A stretch of DNA of 64,000 nucleotides from Zymoseptoria tritici IPO323 (GCF_000219625.1 NC_018218.1:4092001-4156000), one strand, 5' to 3'; numbered from the stretch's first letter, positions 30,713-43,876 are shown. The notes: a model not told the origin generated them from the sequence alone. Numbers and translations: made by a program.

Positions 30713-33700
30713 ATGGTCCGCCTCCGCGAGATCCAACGCACGGCGGTCTTCACCTGGTCGCCTGGAGCCGGAGCACCGCTTGTGGCCACAGGCACTCGGA
30801 CTGGCGCGGTTAACGATGATTTTTCAGACGAAGTCAAGTTGGAGCTCTGGGACCTCGCTTTGGAGCAATTGAACCACGACACTGAATTGAAGCCAGCTGG
30901 CAGCATCACGACTGATGCGGGGTTCAACGATATTGCCTGGAGCGAACCGACGAAGGAATATCCCCTTGGTGTCATTGCAGGAGCTCTCGAAAATGGTTCC
31001 GTGGATCTGTGGGACGCTCAAAAGCTACGCGACGGAGCCAGTGATGCCTTCATCTCGCGAACGACCAAACACACCGGCAGCGTCAAAGCTTTGCAATGGA
31101 ACCCTTACAGACACAACCTTCTCGCTTCGGCGGGCGCGAAAGGTGAGATCTACATCTACGATCTGGGTAACATGGCCAACCCATACCGGCTGGGCGCAAG
31201 TGTAGCAAGAGCAGACGACATTGAGTGCTTGGACTGGAACAAGCAGGAGAAGACGGCACACATCTTGGCCACTGGTAGCAGTGGAGGCTTTGTGACTGTT
31301 TGGGATGTCAAGCAGAAGCGTGATATTTTGACCTTGAACAACCAAGGCCGAAAAGCTGTCAGTGCTGTTGCGTGGGATCCTGAGGAGAGCACGAAGCTTG
31401 CCACAGCCACTTCGAACGACCAGGAGCCATTGATCTACTTGTGGAGTCTGAGGAACAGCAGCGCGCCGGAGCTGACGCTGAAGGGTCATGAGCTGGGTGT
31501 GCTGAGTCTGTCCTGGTGCATACAAGATACCGGGCTTCTGCTATCGTGCGCCAAGGACAACCGTACAATCTGCTGGAACCCAAAAACTGGCGAGCAATAC
31601 AGCGACTTTGCAGGCGGGTCAAACTGGGCATTTCAGACGAGGTGGAATCCGCACAATCCAAGCCTGGTAGCAAGTGCCTCCTTTGACGGCAAGATCGTGG
31701 TTGCGACTATTCAGAGCACCAACTCGAAAGCAGAAGATCAGGCTGCAGCGAACAACAACCTCGATGGCGAGGACTTCTTCGCCAAAGCACAGACACAACC
31801 TCAGAGCATCACGTTCAACATTCCTAGAGCACCCAAATGGGCTGCACGACCGGCCAGCGTTGCTTTCGGCTTCGGCGGAAAGCTTATCAAAGTCAGTTCC
31901 GATGCTTCCCGAAAGAGTACTGTCACCATTGATACCTTCTCTGTCGATGCTTCGGTCAGTGAGTCCACGAAGAAGTTCGAGGAGCAGCTGAACGGAGGCG
32001 ATTTGGCAGCCATCTGCGCCAGCAAGATCGACGAGGCCAAGACGGACGAAGAGAAAGCGGATTGGCAAGTGATTGAGACTTTGAACGCCGGCAAGTCAAG
32101 GAAGAAGCTCAGACAGCACTTGGGCTTTGGCAGTGATGAGGATGATGTCCTGGCCAAGGAGACCGAAAAGCTCGCCATCAATGGAGACTCTGCTAAAGCT
32201 GAGATAAACGGTGACAAGGACGACTTCTTCGGCGATGGAGCAGACAGCGACAACTTCCTCGCAGACCTCGCCGCTTCAAAGGGCACCAAGACGAACAACC
32301 CATTCCACATCTACACATCCTCTGAATCAAGCGCAGATAAGAGCATCACGCAGGCGCTGATGCTTGGCGAATTTGAAAAAGCTCTTGACATCTGTCTGAA
32401 GGAGGACCGAATGTCGGATGCCTTCATGATCGCGGTGTGTGGTGGACAGAAGTGCATTGACAAGGCGCAGACTGCGTATTTGAAGAAGAAGTCCAACGGG
32501 CCACACTATCTGCGACTTCTTGCCAGTATCGTTGGGAAGAATTTGTGGGATGTTGTGCACAACGCGGACCTCAGCAACTGGAAAGAGGTCATGGCTACTT
32601 TGTGCACCTATGCTGACGAAACTGAGTTCTCCGACCTGTGCGAAGCGCTTGGAGATCGTCTGTCGGAGGCTTACCAGACCGAAGGTGGCTCCGAGACCCT
32701 GCGCCGAGACGCATCTTTCTGCTATCTTGCGGGAGCCAAGCTCGAGAAGGTCGTCAACAACTGGGTCGAGGAACTGAAACAGCAAGAGCAGGCAAGCCTT
32801 GAGAAATCAGAGGACGACAACTCCTTCTCTGTTCACGCCAAGTGCTTGCAGGACTTTATCGAAAAGGTGTCCGTGTTTCGCCAGGTCACCAAGTTCCAGG
32901 ATAGTGAGATTCAGTCTACTGCCGATTGGAAGCTTGCTCCGCTCTACAGTCTGTACGCGGAGTATGCGGAGATTCTCGCTGCCCATGGTCAGCTTTCAAG
33001 CGCGGAAAAGTACCTTTCATTGCTGCCTGCGCAGTACAATGGCGCAGAGTCGGCTCAGCAGCGAATCAAGCAGGCCACGAAGAAGACTTCGGGTGCGACC
33101 AACTCGCGGACTGCTGCAACGCAACGCACTGCAGCTCGCGCCCAACCGGCCGTCCCAGCTTTCCAACCAGTCCAGTCAGCGCAACCAGCGCAGCCTCTGA
33201 TCAATCAAGCTCGCAATGCTCCATCGCCATATGCTCCAGCTGCGCCATCCGCTCCAGCACAATCAATGTCAAACCCATACGCACCGGCCACGAATGCGTA
33301 TGCTCCTGCCGGCTATCAACCTCCGCAACCCTCCGCCGCTCCATACGGTCAACCTGCGGCATATGGAGGATATGCACCTCCCCAGCAACAAGCGCCACTT
33401 GCTCCACCTCCACGAGCAGGGACGGTCTCGCCCTCTGCGCCTCCACCACCGGCAGCTAGGAATGTTGGCGATTGGAACGACATGCCCGAGGGCTTCCTCA
33501 AGGGACGTCAGCAAAATTCGAGGAGAGGGACACCTGGTCCTCAGGCAGTAGGCTCACCATTCCCCAACGCCGTACCAAACCCAATGTCTCCCCCACCGCC
33601 ACAAGCGGGTCAATATGGGATGCAAATGGCGTCTCCGCCTCTACCTCCACCACCAAAGGCTGGCGAAGCACCATCAAGGATCATGTCCCCTCCGGGACCG

Positions 33701-34592
33701 CCACAGCACATTCCGCGACCACCGTCGGCTGCAGCTAGTGCATACGCTCCACAGTCGCCATCGCAGCCCATGCCGCCAATGCCGGGCTCGACGCTCCCTC
33801 CACCGCAAGCACACGCTCCCGTACAGCGCGGTGCGTCGCCATATCAGCCTCCTCCATCCACCTCCTCGGCAGCTCCATCCAGCAGATACGCTCCAGCACC
33901 AGGGTCGCAGCAATCGCAGGCTCCAGGTGCAATGCCTCCGCAGAGGAATGTCGCGCCTAACCCATACCAGGCACAGCAACCGCCTCAATCTCCCTACGGC
34001 CAGCCTCCACAAGCGACGGGACCTCCACCGCGAGCGGGTCCGCCACCTTCTGGTCCACCACGAGCAGCTCCTCCGCCGAGGCAAGCTTCCACCGGCCCAC
34101 CACCTCCGGGTCCTCCTCGCGGTCCTGCGACGCCTGCCGCCGCTCCAACTCCTCCGCCCGCCGCCGCTTCTGCCAAGCCATCCTACCCACGTGGTGACCG
34201 ATCTCACGTTTCACCCGAGGCTCAGCCTATTGTGGATCTTCTCACACCAGAGGTCGCTCGTATTACTGCCGTGGCTCCTCAAGCCTTCAAGCCGCAGGTC
34301 GAGGACATGGACAAGCGAATCAACATCCTGTTCGATCGTCTCAACAACGACGATCTGCTCAAGCCTGATACTGTGCAGCAGATGGTCACAATCTCGCAGC
34401 ATGTCTCGCGAAAGGAGTGGGATCAAGCGCAGGCTTTGTTCACGGAGATGCAGACGGCGAAGTTGGAGTCGGAGGGAACGCACTGGATGGTGAGTCCTTG
34501 GAACCGCGATGACGAAAATGAACACATTACTAACAGATTCGCAGGTTGGCATCAAGCGCCTCATTGCTATTGGGCGCGCCACGAAGACATAG
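30713..34592 (+). CDS. SEC31: COPII coat subunit Sec31
   Basis: Outer-layer scaffold of COPII vesicles budding from the ER. Exon 1 is 30713-34489, exon 2 34545-34592, giving 1274 aa; the join GTHWM-VGIKRLIAIGRATKT restores the family's C-terminus. Reading through the 55-nt intron instead gives an unrelated tail and a later stop, so a single-ORF model would be wrong. The N-terminal WD40 propeller spans about 1-330 (VRLREIQRTAVFTWSP start is typical). The ACE1 helical domain follows (about 520-780; LMLGEFEKALDICLKEDRMSDAFMIA). A very long Pro/Ala/Gln-rich region (about 790-1170) supplies Sec23-binding PPP motifs. A helical C-terminal domain (VDLLTPEVARITAVAPQAFKPQVEDMDKRI) closes it. Confidence 0.95.
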
Positions 34593-35536
34593 ATCTGCTA
34601 GCATCAATGAGAGAAGAGGCATGAGGAGATGTGTGATGCGACAGAGACAGCTTCGTTAGCGGGCTACCTTAGGATAGACGGAGTAGATTCACAACGACGA
34701 TTCGAGTGCTCGTTATTTGGGCCGCTGTTACTGCCGCAGCTGTTCCCTTGCTTCATGCGTCTTCACTGATTCTCTTCTCACACGTGATCTCAGCATGGTG
34801 TGATCCACACCGAAAAAGCTTGTATTCTGCCGGCTCATCCTTTCACGCCTGCACGGACGTCAACTCCGGCCGTTCGCGAGATTCTCCGTTGAACTATAAG
34901 GTGATGCGATGCGACAACGCTGCTCATGTAACCGTTCAAGAGGAACAAACGGTCAGTTTTTGTTGTTGACGACGGGAGTGCTTGTTTGTCCATGCGACGG
35001 CTTGTGACGGGGACCGGACGTCGGGTGTGGTGACACGCCTCGGTCGCACGCAGCTGTGCAGCGTCTCCGCCCGAACTGCTGGGGAGCGGTCACAGTGGTC
35101 GACGTGCTGGGAGTTGGCATGCCGCACGCTGCAGGCTGTGAGAGCAAGAGTCCACCACATGAAGATCCGTCCGCCGTGCGACATTCCACCCCGCTCACCT
35201 CTGCTCTGCTCCACACTCGGCTCATCTATCCCTTCCCCGTCCGCTGTCAAGAAAATTCCCGCCACCATGCATCGGCTAACCGTGGAACGAAAAGCCTCCC
35301 TTCGGGCCTTGTGCTGCGGCCAGATCTTGGGTGTGCAGCCCCATCCTTGTCCACCGGACCACCCACCCCTTGCTTTCGGCGCGCGCGCGTGGACGTCAGC
35401 TAGCCCTTTTTGAATTCTCTTTGCCGGGCGCCTGATCCGTCCGTGCACCATTATTATTTCGGGGGTGTCTTGTTGGTCGGGTTTCGGGTTGCTTGTCTTG
35501 TGTCTCGCCGACGCTTACGTGCAGTGCGTGCACCTG

Positions 35537-35552
35537 CTCTCTCTCTCTCTCT
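35537..35552. repeat. (CT)8 microsatellite
   Basis: Sixteen bases of perfect CT dinucleotide repeat in the CYC8 upstream region. Confidence 0.9.
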
Positions 35553-36376
35553 TCACGGCTCAGGTCCCAGTGTTGTGCTGTACACTACCAGGTATGCAGA
35601 CATTCCCGTCAGCGTGATGCTCGTGCGATGCGATTGGTCTGCACGTCTCAAAGTGTCAGGTGTGGCCAGCCGAGACGGACGGACGTATGTGCACAGTGAT
35701 CCGCGTGAACACGTTGGCTTGGGCTGTATATTGGACATGATGACTGCAGACACCGCTGAGCTTTGCATATAACGGATTTCAATAAGGTATATATATCCCT
35801 TGTAATGACTCCAAGGGCCGTGACAGTGAAAGGCACAAAAGATGAAACGAGACCTCACTTGCCGCCAAAGCATGTCATCGCCTATTCTATGCGAATGTGT
35901 ATAATTCGATACCGCTATAACGGTTACAACGACGAATCCGCAGAAACGCTCTCAACGCTTGTTAGAGTGGCCTCGTTTGCTTCTGCCATAGGTACTTCGG
36001 ACGCGCTAATCGGCACTTTGAGGGATTTCATGCGTTGTTCCTGGTCCATACTTCTGGTTCAATAGCAGGATCGATAAGAGCGCACGGGGACAACCAGCGT
36101 GTTCATATACTTGAAGCCGCGTCCATGAGCATGATCTCGCGTGTATGTGAAGAGAGAACATAGAAGGAACATGCTAAACAACGATGTCCGATCGGGGGAC
36201 TGGCCCTACGGACGAATTGGCTCTGGGCGCCCTCCCACGATCCACTTCTCCTCCTTCACGGCCCGCTGCATCGTGCGCCACATCCATCCTCGACCGGGAT
36301 CATACATGGTCCACACGGACCATCCCAACTCTCTTTCTTCCCTCTCTTTCCTCCTTGTAACCCTTACCCAGATGAT

Positions 36377-36390
36377 GAGAGAGAGAGAGA
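36377..36390. repeat. (GA)7 microsatellite
   Basis: Perfect GA run about 330 bp before the CYC8 start, flanked by CT-rich DNA; it can act as a GAGA-like or nucleosome-poor tract. Confidence 0.85.
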
Positions 36391-36718
36391 GCTCCGATCC
36401 GCTCTTGTCTTGGTCGGGCTTCTCCTCGCCCTCGTCTTCAGCCTCCATCTGTTCCCTCGTCTTTGACTTGCGCTGCTGATTGCTGACTTCCCCTCTGCCA
36501 TAATCATTCTGGTTTGCTTCGCTCCGCCCCTTTGGCATTATCTGTTCACCCTCCGGACCTATTGCTGTCAAGCGTACACTTTCCATTTCTGGCGCTTGCC
36601 TAAGGTAACTGTGGAGCTCACTGTCGCGGCATAGGTACGCAAATTCGTGTTTCCTCCCAACGCCGCCCATCGACTCACACTAACCCATGGCTACAGTCTT
36701 CTTTGACAAGTCGACAAC

Positions 36719-39580
36719 ATGGCGGCACAGCAGTCTCCAACTGGGCCCATCGGCCATCCACATCACTACGGCGCTCCAACGCGTCCCGGTCCTCCACCGC
36801 CGAACGGTCCGATGCCAATGCAACAGCCTCCTCAGGCCAAAACCGCGGCGCAGTATCTCGCCTCGACCAACGAGCAGGTGTGGCTGCAATTGGGAAACCT
36901 GTCCGAGGTCATGGGCGAGCTCGAAGGTGCGACGGCAGCATACGAACGCGCCATGAACTTCAATCAATGGTCGGTGCCCGCCATGCTGGCCATCTCCTGC
37001 ATACTGCGCTCGAAAGATCAGTTCACTGCCGCGGTTGACTATCTGCGACAAATCCTGAAAGTCGAGCCAACGAATGGAGAGGTCTGGAGTAGCCTGGGTC
37101 ACTGCTATTTGATGATGGACGATCTGCAGCAGGCGTACTCTGCCTATCAACAGGCACTGTACCACCTGCCAGATCCGAAAGAGCCGAAGTTGTGGTACGG
37201 CATTGGGATACTGTACGATCGGTATGGCTCGTTGGAGCACGCCGAGGAGGCATTTTCCGAAGTCATGCGCATGGAGCCAAACTTCGAAAAGGCCAACGAG
37301 ATATACTTCCGCCTTGGTATAATATACAAGCAGCAGCAGAAGTTCTCACAAAGCTTGGAGGTGAGTCGTTCTGACAAGAGGACATTCGCGCGACACAGCT
37401 AACAGTTTCAAGTGCTTCCGCTACATCGTCAACGATCCACCACGACCTCTCAGCGAGGAGGACATTTGGTTCCAAATCGGCCACGTGCACGAGCAACAGA
37501 AAGATGTCAGTTGCGCGATACATTGCACCCGCTTTTGCACCACTGACTTCGTGACAGTACGACTCTGCCAAAGCCGCATACACTCGGGTGCTCGAGCGCG
37601 ATCCGACCCACGCAAAGGTACTGCAACAGCTTGGTTGGCTCCACCACCAGCAGAGCACGAGCTTTAGTAGTCAAGAGCAGGCGATTGAGTATCTGGAGAA
37701 ATCCGTCAACTCCGGTATGTACACCTCGCGTGACGTCTGCGGCAGCGCTTGTCTAACACACCATCAGATCAAACCGACGCGCAGAGCTGGTACCTGCTTG
37801 GACGATGCTACATGTCACAGCAAAAGTACCCCAAAGCGTACGAGGCTTACCAGCAAGCCGTCTACCGTGACGGTCGCAACCCGACGTTCTGGTGCTCCAT
37901 CGGTGTGCTCTACTACCAAATCAATCAATACCGGGATGCACTAGACGCCTACTCCCGTGCTATTCGGTTGAACCCAAACATCTCCGAGGTCTGGTACGAC
38001 TTGGGCACGCTTGTAAGTTTGCTTCATGTCAATCCTCACCAACATCGTCTCACTGACCTTGTCAACAGTACGAATCGTGCAACAATCAGACCAGCGACGC
38101 CTTGGATGCGTATGGCAGGGCGCACGACCTGGATCCTTCCAATACTCACATCCAAGCACGTCTGGCTCTGCTCAAGGGCCAGCCAACGACTGGTCTACCC
38201 AATCAAGGCAACGCTCCGCTTCCACAAGACGTTCACCCACAGGCCTATCAGCCAGGCGCTCTCGGTGGCGGTCCTCCTGGTCCACAGTGGGGTGCTCATT
38301 CGCAGAATCCACCTCCACCTGGACCTCCTGGACCTCCTCTTGCGCCAAGTAACAACTGGGGCGGCAGCAGGCTGGCTGAGCTTCAAAATCCTCAGATGCA
38401 GCCTCAGCCGATGAATCCGTACGAGCAGCGCGATCGTCTTCCGCCTCAGCAGCAACAGCAGCAAGGCCCACCATCTCAGTCTCAACAGCCTCCGCCAAGG
38501 CAGCAGAGCCCACCACCGCCGCGCCCGTACCAGGACCAGCAGCCTCAACGTCCACCTCCACCGTCACACAGAGGACTATCTCCATCTCCCAAAGGGCATC
38601 ACGCTGCGCCGGCGCCTTTCCAGCACCCGTCGCAGCAACCGCAACCTCCTCATCAAGGTCCTCCACAACAACAGCAGGAAGCACAGCGACCAATGTTCAG
38701 CTCGCAGCCGTCCAACGGCCCACCACCACCTCAACCTTCAAACGGCATGACTACTCCAGGAGCTCAGGGAGCGCCCCCAATGTTCGGTCGTCCTCAGGAA
38801 GGTCCGCCCGAGATACGACCTCTCGTTGGCGCGAACCCGACTTCATCGCCAAGCGCTGGACAGTACTCTCGTGCTCCATACGAACACCATCCGAACTCAG
38901 CAGCACCAAGCATCGCAAGCGGCGCACCGCCGCCAACTTCAGCTCAAACGGCGGCCGATGCAGCTGCTCGCGAGCGGGAAGAGAGGCCGTCCAGTGCCGC
39001 GCCAAAGCGAATGCGCGAATGGGAGGACGAGTCGAGCATGGGTTCGGCCAAAAAGGCATCGACAGACGAGAGCCGATCGAGGCTGGATGACATCAAAATG
39101 CACCGTCCTTCTCCGCCGGAGAAGATGGCCACTCCACCGATTCGGAGCCCGTCTGAAATGAGACGCGTGGAAGAGCCGCCGAGGCCTTCTTCAGCCTACC
39201 ACCCATCCGAGGCTGCCCATCACCCACCTTCTCTTCCATCCATGCAGAGCATCACCCAGCGATCGCCGCGCATGTCTGCTCCACCCCAAGAGGAGCAGCG
39301 TGCCACCGCACCTCCACCACCACCACCACCACCACCACCCGCGCAGCCTCAACAGCAGCCACCAGCCCAGCAGACTCCGCAGCCAGCTCAATCAGCTCCA
39401 GTCTACGAACCGGCAGCCCGTAAAATGGAAGTCGACGAGAATTACGATGATAGTGGTGATGATGAGAAGCGATCGACAACCAAGCAGGAGAGCCGGAAGA
39501 ACAGCCCAAAGCCGGTCAACGGAACTGGGTCGGCCAATGCTACACCTGCCGCTAACGGCAGCGCAGAGCAGGCGACCTAA
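36719..39580 (+). CDS. CYC8: TPR general transcriptional corepressor Cyc8/Ssn6
   Basis: Partner of Tup1 in global repression. Five exons, 36719-37360, 37413-37505, 37558-37714, 37768-38012 and 38069-39580, give 882 aa with all phases closed. Ten-ish TPR units span about residues 45-410: WLQLGNLSEVMGELEGATAAYERAM, VWSSLGHCYLMMDDLQQAYSAYQQAL, LWYGIGILYDRYGSLEHAEEAFSEV, SWYLLGRCYMSQQKYPKAYEAYQQAV, FWCSIGVLYYQINQYRDALDAYSRAI, and YESCNNQTSDALDAYGRAHDLDP. The C-terminal half is disordered and rich in Pro, Gln and Ser, with a ten-proline run encoded by an imperfect CCA repeat near 39310, and ends acidic (MEVDENYDDSGDDEK). The short internal exons (93, 157 nt) separate single TPR helices. Confidence 0.93.
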
Positions 39581-39975
39581 ATATATTTTATTTGTTCATG
39601 ATGAAGATGACGTGCTGAATGACGGAAAATAGATATCGTCAAACGAGTGTTACTCACTGGCCACAGCCTTGCCTGTACACTTCAAGACGTCAATATATAT
39701 AGCAGTACAGAATATGAGTTGATGACTGTACTCACGCTTTGTGCCGAACGTTTCTCTACCGCTTCAGCGCCTGATACGTTGTCCGCCGCGTAGCATGTCA
39801 ACGCCCATGATCCTGACATCCGCGTAGCCGGATCACATTTGAGGTTCTGTTGGTTCCGTGTGACGTAGGAGCGTGGAAGGTGTCGACCGCAACTCTTCAA
39901 CGCTGCCGTACTCACTTCCTCGAACACAATCCTTCTCGTCGACACGAAATAACACAAGCGTCAAGAACTTTCAAC
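39581..39975. other. Intergenic, CYC8 3' flank and SDR promoter
   Basis: 395 bp between plus-strand genes. A/T-rich 3' UTR-like sequence to about 39720, then more mixed. Nothing else seen. Confidence 0.45.
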
Positions 39976-41023
39976 ATGGCACCCACTGGATTGGCAATTC
40001 TCATCGGCGCCGGGCCCGCAACGGGCGCAGGTAAGTCCTCTTCTCGATGCCAATGGCTCAGGATCATCACCACGAAGTCGTGCTAACAACACATCTCAAG
40101 GCATCGCCCGAATCCTCTCTCACCCCTCTCACGGGAACATGGCCGTTGCTCTCCTCGCCCGACGTCCAGAACCCCTCAACGATCTCGTCAAATCCCTCCG
40201 CTCCCAAAACTCCGGCGCCGTGCTCGAGTCCTTCCCCACGGACACGGCACCCGACAATCTCAAGAAAGCCTTTGCGGACATTAAAGCGCATCAATCCTTC
40301 TCCGGCTTGAAACTCAAAGTCGCCATTTTCAGCGTCAAGTCGAGTTCCAAGAAACCGTTCATGGAGGAGACTTTTGATCAATTCATGGAGCCGTTGGAGT
40401 CGTATGTGGGTGGCGCGATGGTGTTTGCGCAGGAGAGTTTGAGGAGGATGTTCGAGGACCATGGGGAGAAGACGTTGGCTGAGGGCGCGGAGAAGAAGGG
40501 CACGATTATTTTTACTGGAACGTTGGTGAGTTGTTGCTTGCTTGCTTATTGGTCTGAATGGATGCGGTGTGAGCTAGGTATGCTGACTTCTTGTCAAGGG
40601 TGCGTTGCGATGCAATGCTGAGTATGGAAGCTATGGTGCTTCACGTGGTGAGTAATGGCCCTTGTTTGTAGGCCAACATGCGACATCTGCTGTGGCCGGT
40701 TGAAGGAGATGGACATGCTGACACTCCTGCAGGCAGTGTAAGACAGCTCGCACAGGCGCTCGCACGTGAGATGTCTCCAAAGGGCGTGCACGTCGCAGTA
40801 AGTCCATGCATCTTTCGTTGCAGCCCTCAGCGAGCACGCCCTAACTTCAAGACAGCACGCCATCGCGAACGGCCGTATTACAGACGCCGACTCCGACGAG
40901 ACCAAGTCTGGAAAGCACATCGCTGCCGAGGCAGTGGGAAAGACATACCTCTGGCTGGCAAACCAGGACCCCACGTTGTGGACCCATGAGCTGGATCTCC
41001 GCCCGGCGCAGGAGAAGTTCTAG
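39976..41023 (+). CDS. Short-chain dehydrogenase/reductase family protein with YxxxR motif
   Basis: Five exons, 39976-40030, 40101-40525, 40599-40647, 40733-40797 and 40856-41023, close to 253 aa. The Rossmann start LAILIGAGPATGAG-GIAR carries the SDR G-x3-G-x-G cofactor motif. The catalytic region, rebuilt over exons 3 and 4, reads NAEYGSYGASR-GSVRQLAQALAREM. This has the expected tyrosine and spacing (YxxxK normally) but an arginine in place of the catalytic lysine. The usual NNAG motif and the catalytic serine are not obvious either (AIFSVKSSS, FTGTLGAL). The C-terminus (AVGKTYLWLANQDPTLWTHELDLRPAQEKF) resembles a group of fungal and bacterial SDR-like proteins. Cofactor binding seems likely; classical oxidoreductase activity is doubtful. 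Confidence 0.8.
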
Positions 41024-41471
41024 GCTTAGAAGCTATCGAGAAGTACTAAAAAGGAAACAGGGCTGGCAGAAGATCTGCCTAAGCAGCCCGGGTCAAGTGG
41101 TAGAGAAGGGCGGCCACCGGCAGGAGGAAGCGCCGCGGCTCCCCTTTTACGGTAGTACAAATGAATGGACCCTCTGACTATTATCCTCTGGTCTCTGACG
41201 GCGTCTGATGGTCTCTCCTCGTCCCTCCTCTGATCAACCTCGTTCCGGGGCCATCTGCGGACTCCTCTCCCAGTTATCGTCGGCGCGAAATAGTCGGAAA
41301 AGTGCACTACCAGGCACTAGAATCACGAAAAGACCTTCTAGTCGTGCTCGGCGAAGAAACGTTTTCAGGTCCAAGTCCGCTATCTCGGTTATTACTGATG
41401 TTCGACAGGGGTTGGCCTTATCCGCCTAAAGTGAACTAAGAACACAGAGAGCGGGACCAAGGTGCAAGTCG

Positions 41472-41488
41472 CGTAGATTTAATCTACG
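41472..41488. repeat. Perfect 17-bp palindrome CGTAGATTTAATCTACG
   Basis: Eight-base arms around a single T, inside gene-free DNA. It could be a dimeric-factor site or a hairpin; the function is unknown. Confidence 0.7.
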
Positions 41489-41949
41489 GAGCCCGATAAT
41501 GTGGTTTGGTTTACTGATGTTTTCAGCTTTCGCAAGGACCCTGGCCACAGATGCACGCCGGTCAAGCAGGAAATTTCCACCAGTGAGAACTCTATCGATG
41601 TTCAAGGATTGTGACCTGGGAAAGCTCAGCCGCGACTGCAAGGGTGAGGTCGGGCAGGGATAAGGCGTAAGCGAACGCGGCCACATGGAAGCGTGCATGA
41701 GCTGTTCGGCAAATGATCCTTCGGTATGCACGAGAATGGAGCAAGGGATTCGAGACACCGATAGCGGAAGGCGGACCTGAATGGGATCACGTCTTCTCGA
41801 GACCGATGAGACACGAGGCCGCGGACGAGAGGCACGCAATCTGGGTGGGGTATGACCTGACCTTTCCCTGTGAATTTAAGCGCTTCGAGGCTACGGATCA
41901 AGATGACTCGAATAGCGAGTGTGCGGTACCGCTGCTGTGGATCGAGCAT

Positions 41950-41970
41950 GCACAGCGCACAGCGCACAGC
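41950..41970. repeat. Three tandem copies of GCACAGC
   Basis: 21 bases of perfect 7-bp repeat in the gene-free region. Confidence 0.85.
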
Positions 41971-43876
41971 AGTTCGCTGGTCGCTGACAGGCCAGGACTA
42001 GGGCCCCCTTCTTCATGCTGTTCCTACAACGACTTCTCCGCTGCTGTATATGCAGACGACCCGGTGATACATATGGTGAATGGATATACATTTCGGGCAT
42101 CCTAGGTCGTGATGAATGCAGGAGACTTTGAGACATATCCTCGAGGCTGGTTTGACATGGCGAGTGCTGATAGCCGTTTCGCAGAAGCTGATTGTGTTGC
42201 TGATGAACGAGGTTCCGGCGATGCTGATTTTGATTGTGATGATGAACTGCACGTAGTCGGCATATCAGCCTTGTAAGAACCTCCTCGAAGGCAACGGTGA
42301 ATGTTCTTTGCATTCTCAAGCACGTCATACCACGAGCACGATCATAACGAATCGCGAGATACGCCGACAACATTGAATGGTCCTCGGCCATGCTTTCATA
42401 CTCTTTCATTGGGCGATGCACTGACAGTTGGAGACGCTTCATCCACTGAGATGTAATGTCTGTCTCTCTGGGCGGGTAGACGGAACGAGGAGGAAGGCCG
42501 AGGGCGAGAGCTTGCCAATTTTCCATTGTTCCATCCACGCGAAAGGAAGATTCCACTCACTTGTCAAGCGTTGCCTGTGTTGCTCTTACCTCGTACGATG
42601 TTAAGAGACATTGAAAGCTGCGCCAGCAAGAGACTGCCGTCCAGTCCGTGTCACCCTACCATGCAGAAGGGCAGAAGCCCTTCAGACTTGCCACCACTCT
42701 TTTTTCATACCGCCACACGATACAACGAGACGGCCAAGATCAACAGACAGGATTCCGAGGGCGACATCGGTGATGTCCGAACATCCAGGATCCATGTGTT
42801 GTCGCACGGAGTGGCCGATGGCGGTGGAAAGTAGAGACTCGTAAGTGCCCAGACGCTTGAAGTGGAAGTCGCTCAGATTCATATCTCTTGGAACTGATAA
42901 GGGACGGCAGCCTCCTTTGCCTTTTCGAGGAATTGCTCGTGGGTCCTTGAACAGTCCTTTCGGATCTTGGGTCTCTGCCTGAGACCATCCAGCAGGATCC
43001 CCGCAGCCAGAGTCCGAGATGGCATGCAAGTGAAGTCACGAGCGCTGCAGCGGTACCTGACGTGAAGTACAGCACTGTGCGCGTAGTATTGCTGACTTGC
43101 CTTGCATAAGAACAAGTATCTTTGTCCTCGTCTCGTACCAGAGTCGACTTCCCATTGGCGTGCCCGCACGGCCCAAGTCGGCTTATACTTGGTCGTGCAT
43201 GGGCTACCGTCACATGTCCCTGTCCTTGCCGGAGGGATGATCGTGTGCCCTGCAGTGCTTTTTCCAACCACCACTAACAGCATCTCGACTGCTCCATGGT
43301 ATCATGCTGTCAACTACCACACGGAATTGGACCGGACCTCCCCACACCACCAATCTGCCACTTCGACTCCACCAATGTGATGGCAAAGTGGTACGGCATG
43401 CTGCACTGTGCACGGAGACAATCCTTCAGTCGGTATCCACCATCCGGGCGGAGCGCATGGCACAATCGCGGCAGGAGGCAGACGATCTTCTAAGCGAACA
43501 GCCAGCGCTCGAGCCATAGATACAATGGTGGGGTTGCGCGGTGTGCATTTCGACTGCCAGGTCAGGTACCTGTGGAGTGCGGACTACCTGTGTACTACTG
43601 AGTCAAAGGATACTACCGCAGCACAGCACAGCACATGATGGCGATGTGCGGCATCTAGACCAACATCAATTGGTTCGACAAAGAGCAGTCCGTCCGCAAA
43701 CATCGCCGGAGCTCAGGAAACATGCCCTTCTCTCATTCGCACGACAACTCTGCCGTCGCACCACCGTACCTGGACTACGCCCGTCGCCCAACTGCAGCGG
43801 TACCTCGACGTGCCCGACGGTCCGCATTACGAGTGCGATGGCCACGACCACTCAGCTTCTCCGCGTACCGCGCAAA

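Larger units (their letters stand above)
34593..36718. other. 2.1 kb gene-free region upstream of CYC8
   Basis: Between SEC31 and CYC8, both plus strand. Many short ORFs on both strands, none recognisable. Contains a (CT)8 run and a (GA)7 run listed separately. About 36230-36480 is pyrimidine-rich and might be the CYC8 leader. Long upstream regions are common for global regulators, but no element is proven. Confidence 0.5.

Noticed and set aside
34490..34624. Extension of SEC31 through the intron to a stop at 34622-34624
   Set aside because: The read-through tail is unrelated to Sec31; removing the GT-AG intron at 34490-34544 gives the family C-terminus VGIKRLIA.
41713..42556. Open frames of 130 (plus) and 221 (minus) codons in the gene-poor island
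   Set aside because: They overlap each other, neither resembles any family, and no splice signals link them into a longer coding sequence.
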